This document shows positions 12,479-14,110 of a stretch of DNA of 14,110 nt, piece by piece. The stretch is from JANNXY01 sp039795755 (GTDB lineage Bacteria > Patescibacteriota > Minisyncoccia > Phycocordibacterales > CAIZIN01): NCBI GenBank assembly GCA_039795755.1, contig JBDKLF010000055.1:1-14110 (forward strand). The letters run 5' to 3'. Numbering within the stretch: the first letter of the stretch is position 1; each line of letters starts with the position of its first letter. Below the pieces are notes generated by a model. It searched no databases. It worked only from the letters and a program-made list of their open reading frames with translations, and had not been told where the DNA came from. Both the position numbers and the translations under genes were made by a program.

Positions 12479-12509
12479 AGCCCCGGTCACTCACATGGTG
12501 ACCGGGGCT
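12479..12509 (-). terminator. GC-rich hairpin after the 176-residue minus-strand gene
   Basis: A 12-bp perfect stem AGCCCCGGTCAC / GTGACCGGGGCT with a 7-base loop lies 16 bases past the stop of the minus-strand gene. In that direction it is followed by TTGATATTTATATAG, a poor but T-rich tract, so it is terminator-like. Confidence 0.65.
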
Positions 12510-12525
12510 GCAAATTGGTTTCGGT

Positions 12526-13056
12526 TTACAACGAGACCTTCACATGCTCGTAACCGAGCTTGAGGATGGCATCATCGACATCATCGACAGTAACGTAATC
12601 TGGCAAGAGGTATTTCTGGAACGTCGGTTGGGACCTGCGACCTTTCAGCCGGGCCCAAACACATGCATGCTCGGCAAGGTTGAAGATATACTCAGGCATA
12701 ATAGCGGACATGCCACAATCAATCTGATTTTCTTCAAATCTCCACTCAAACTGAGGGAAGAATTTCCGCAACTGAGGCAGCGGGTTGACGTTCAGGAAGC
12801 CGTAAGTGCACATCAGGCTACGGAGGATTGCTTCGAACAGATATTTGATATCCTCACACCAGTCTGGGGGCTCCGAAGCAACAACGCTATGGTGCAGCGG
12901 TGGCCGCACCTCACGAAGTTCTTCGATGCTCATTGTCCTGCCATGGACCAACCATTGCGCAAGCAATTTACGACTGTTTTCATCGACAGCAAGGCTGCCG
13001 AACGACTTTTTCATTTTCATTTTTGGGTTCTCCAATGCCTCGCGGGCAAATCTCAC
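12526..13056 (-). CDS. Hypothetical protein, about 176 residues, uncertain start
   Basis: I do not recognise this protein. It is soluble, with no membrane segment; it has a basic N-terminus (NPKMKMKKS), a Trp/Cys-containing middle (PPDWCEDIKYLFEAILRSLMC, about 63-83), NPLPQLRKFFPQFEWRFEE, and YIFNLAEHACVW before a C-terminus rich in Val/Asp (VTVDDVDDAILKLGYEHV). The start is unclear. GTG at 13056 gives 176 residues. ATG at 13020 gives 164 and has GGAG nine bases upstream. The frame stays open up to 13122 and reads plausibly (CNFNKNKYS), while ATG codons at 13126/13123 are out of frame by one base. Codon use is more GC-balanced than in housekeeping neighbours. The hairpin downstream and strong promoter upstream favour this strand over the overlapping plus-strand ORF. 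Confidence 0.65.
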   Translation of the reverse strand: MRFAREALENPKMKMKKSFGSLAVDENSRKLLAQWLVHGRTMSIEELREVRPPLHHSVVASEPPDWCEDIKYLFEAILRSLMCTYGFLNVNPLPQLRKFFPQFEWRFEENQIDCGMSAIMPEYIFNLAEHACVWARLKGRRSQPTFQKYLLPDYVTVDDVDDAILKLGYEHVKVSL

Positions 13057-13132
13057 GCTGTATTTGTTTTTGTTGAAGTTACAGGTGACAAAACTACCGA
13101 CGAGACAATGTCCACTCAGACATCATCTAATC

Positions 13133-13169
13133 AGTCCAATACTTACTACTTACACATAAACATTGGACT
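13133..13169. repeat. Inverted repeat in the leader of the 176-residue gene
   Basis: A perfect 8-bp inverted repeat AGTCCAAT (13133-13140) / ATTGGACT (13162-13169) with a 21-base spacer that contains two copies of ACTTAC. It lies between the predicted promoter and the possible ATG codons of the minus-strand gene, so it may be an operator or an mRNA leader structure. Confidence 0.5.
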
Positions 13170-13230
13170 AACTAGAGATACCTGAGCGATGGAGAACACA
13201 TACCAGATACGCTATTTCAAATCTGAAAAT

Positions 13231-13260
13231 ATAATAACATATTTTTATATGGTATGTCAA
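13231..13260 (-). promoter_or_regulatory. Strong promoter for the 176-residue minus-strand gene
   Basis: On the minus strand a perfect TTGACA (13260-13255), an 18-base spacer and TATTAT (13236-13231) with TGT as extended -10. The predicted start is about 13224. The segment AAATATG-n-TATTATAT is shared with the lysozyme-like promoter at 1319-1347. Confidence 0.65.
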
Positions 13261-13293
13261 TGAATAGCCGCTCCGTATTTGAAGCATGTGTTT

Positions 13294-13322
13294 TTTACAT
13301 TTAGCCAAAAATCTGTTATATT
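13294..13322 (+). promoter_or_regulatory. Promoter for tRNA-Glu
   Basis: TTTACA (13294-13299), a 17-base spacer and TATATT (13317-13322) with TGT as extended -10. The predicted start is about 13329, a few bases before the mature tRNA 5' end. Confidence 0.72.
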
Positions 13323-13332
13323 TTCCCTCACA

Positions 13333-13404
13333 GGCCCTATCGTCTATCGGCTAGGACATATCCTTCTCAAGGATAGAAGCGGGGTTCGATTCCCCGTAGG
13401 GTCA
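13333..13404 (+). tRNA. tRNA-Glu (anticodon CTC)
   Basis: A complete cloverleaf of 72 bases: acceptor GGCCCTA / TAGGGTC (one G-T pair at position 2-71), D-stem GTCT / GGAC, anticodon stem TATCC / GGATA with loop TTCTCAA (anticodon CTC, reading GAG), a 4-base variable region GAAG, T-stem CGGGG / CCCCG with loop TTCGATT, and discriminator A. The D-arm context TCGTCTA...GGACA matches bacterial tRNA-Glu. CCA is not encoded, so it must be added enzymatically. The AlbA-domain gene starts 7 bases beyond the 3' end, with no terminator between. Confidence 0.93.
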
Positions 13405-13411
13405 CATATTG

Positions 13412-14110
13412 ATGCAAAATATAGCAAAAAAAATATTCGATAGTTACAATAATTTTTCTGATATACAAAAACTTATTAAAGAAAAAACAAGTGAAAATCT
13501 ATACCTTGAATTTAAAGAGAAACGAAACAGATCTATACCTGATTTAGACAAAGAAGATAAGTTTAATTTTAGTGATGCGCTTTCTCAGTTTGCAAATTCA
13601 GATGGAGGTGTAATTATTTTTGGTATTAGAACCTCAAAACCGAATGATTTTGCATCTGATTTAAAACCGATTAGTATGCCAGATGAATTTATGAAACGTC
13701 TTTTAGACTACCAACTCTATGCAGTTCAGCCATTCGTAGAAAATGTGGAAGCAAAAATTATCATGGATAAAGATAACACTGGATACATCTTAATATGCAT
13801 ACCATCAAGTTTAAAAACACCCCATCGATCTATGTGTTCCAGAGAATATTACAAAAGAGGACAAAATGGAAAGTACAAACTCGAACATTTTGATTTAGAA
13901 GATATCTTTGGTCGAAGACAAAAACCCCTGTTATCAATTGAGATAAAAAATTTAGATGGAAAGAAATCATTCGCTGATCTTATTGATGATAATTCTGACC
14001 GTCCATTTCTTGGAAAGATTCCTTATACGATTTTTATTCACAACGATGGATCAAATGTAGCAAAAAATTCTATTGTTATACTCACAGTGCCAAGCGAACA
14101 ATTTGCAAAG
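13412..14110 (+). CDS. AlbA_2/Schlafen-type domain protein, truncated by window edge
   Basis: An open frame of 233 residues from the ATG at 13412 to the right edge, with no stop. Residues about 25-155 match the divergent AlbA_2/Schlafen fold (PF04326 type), found in putative regulators, tRNA-cleaving Schlafen proteins and phage-linked proteins. Seen: LYLEFKEKRN (30-39) with the ExK pair Glu33/Lys35, LSQFANSDGGVIIFGIRTS (57-75), ICIPSSLKTPHRS and SREYYKRGQNGKY, the usual Y-x-R-x-G ending. The rest (about 160-233) starts a second region with beta-type strands (IPYTIFIHNDGSNVAKNSIVI). Base composition drops sharply here (about 18-30% GC in the lines I counted). It is 7 bases after tRNA-Glu with no separate promoter evident. 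Confidence 0.8.
   Translation, partial: MQNIAKKIFDSYNNFSDIQKLIKEKTSENLYLEFKEKRNRSIPDLDKEDKFNFSDALSQFANSDGGVIIFGIRTSKPNDFASDLKPISMPDEFMKRLLDYQLYAVQPFVENVEAKIIMDKDNTGYILICIPSSLKTPHRSMCSREYYKRGQNGKYKLEHFDLEDIFGRRQKPLLSIEIKNLDGKKSFADLIDDNSDRPFLGKIPYTIFIHNDGSNVAKNSIVILTVPSEQFAK

Larger units (their letters stand above)
13057..13332. other. Intergenic region between the 176-residue gene and tRNA-Glu
   Basis: 276 bases with no confident complete gene. It holds, from left to right: a plausible 5' extension of the minus-strand gene (to 13122), an 8-bp inverted repeat (13133-13169), a 5-bp stem CAGAT/ATCTG (13204-13225), a strong minus-strand promoter (13231-13260) and the tRNA promoter (13294-13322). 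Confidence 0.6.

Noticed and set aside
13131..13169. Repeats considered as part of a CRISPR array
   Set aside because: There is only one inverted pair and two short ACTTAC copies, with no regular spacing, spacers or cas genes.
12544..13185. Long plus-strand ORF of 213 residues overlapping the 176-residue minus-strand gene
   Set aside because: It has no promoter of its own, starts just after a terminator-like hairpin oriented for the minus-strand gene, and its sequence (for example FHFHFWVLQ) reads like an antisense shadow. The minus-strand product looks more protein-like and has a strong promoter.

Overview
This window looks like a chromosomal segment of a Patescibacteria (Candidate Phyla Radiation) bacterium, most likely of the Parcubacteria/Paceibacteria type. 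The evidence is the mix of compact, AT-leaning genes separated by very short gaps; a small lysozyme-like exported protein and a membrane-anchored Ada-like Cys domain of kinds I associate with that group; near-absence of Shine-Dalgarno sequences; and divergent variants of core proteins (CorA, RecR). TAA, TAG and TGA all serve as stops, so the code is standard rather than the UGA=Gly code of Gracilibacteria. The assignment is inferred from protein character, not from a search.

Layout, left to right. The 3' part of an inositol-monophosphatase-family gene (+, 3-695) ends at two stacked terminators. A minus-strand block follows: a lysozyme-like exported protein with its own strong promoter, then a tight EVE / methyltransferase / membrane-anchored Ada-like cluster read from 2839 down to 1407. 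Diverging from it are ribosomal protein L27 (+) and an unrecognised 146-residue gene (+). Next come L9 and a CtpA-type S41 protease on the minus strand, then a plus-strand housekeeping run corA-like, cysS, dnaB, recR (5437-9799). L21 (-), a small two-helix membrane protein (+), rmuC (-), a GatB/YqeY-domain gene plus a short acidic Pro-rich ORF (+), and an unrecognised 176-residue minus-strand gene follow. The right end carries tRNA-Glu(CTC) and, only 7 bp after it, the start of an AT-rich AlbA/Schlafen-domain gene that runs off the window edge.

Functionally the window is mostly information processing: translation (L27, L9, L21, cysS, tRNA-Glu, YqeY) and replication/recombination (dnaB, recR, rmuC), with envelope functions (S41 protease, CorA-like channel, lysozyme-like protein). 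Gene pairs alternate between convergent ends sharing bidirectional terminators and divergent starts sharing short promoter regions. Several -10-like boxes lie only 6-8 bp before an ATG, which suggests leaderless mRNAs.

I see no CRISPR array, transposase or recognisable multi-gene defence or biosynthetic system. The most notable points are: a CorA homologue whose GMN signature reads GIQ; an AT-rich AlbA/Schlafen gene at the 3' end of a tRNA; two unlinked promoters sharing a -10 context and a 5' hairpin; a lysozyme-like gene and a 176-residue gene whose reading frames extend upstream without a normal start codon; and RecR lacking its Toprim glutamate.
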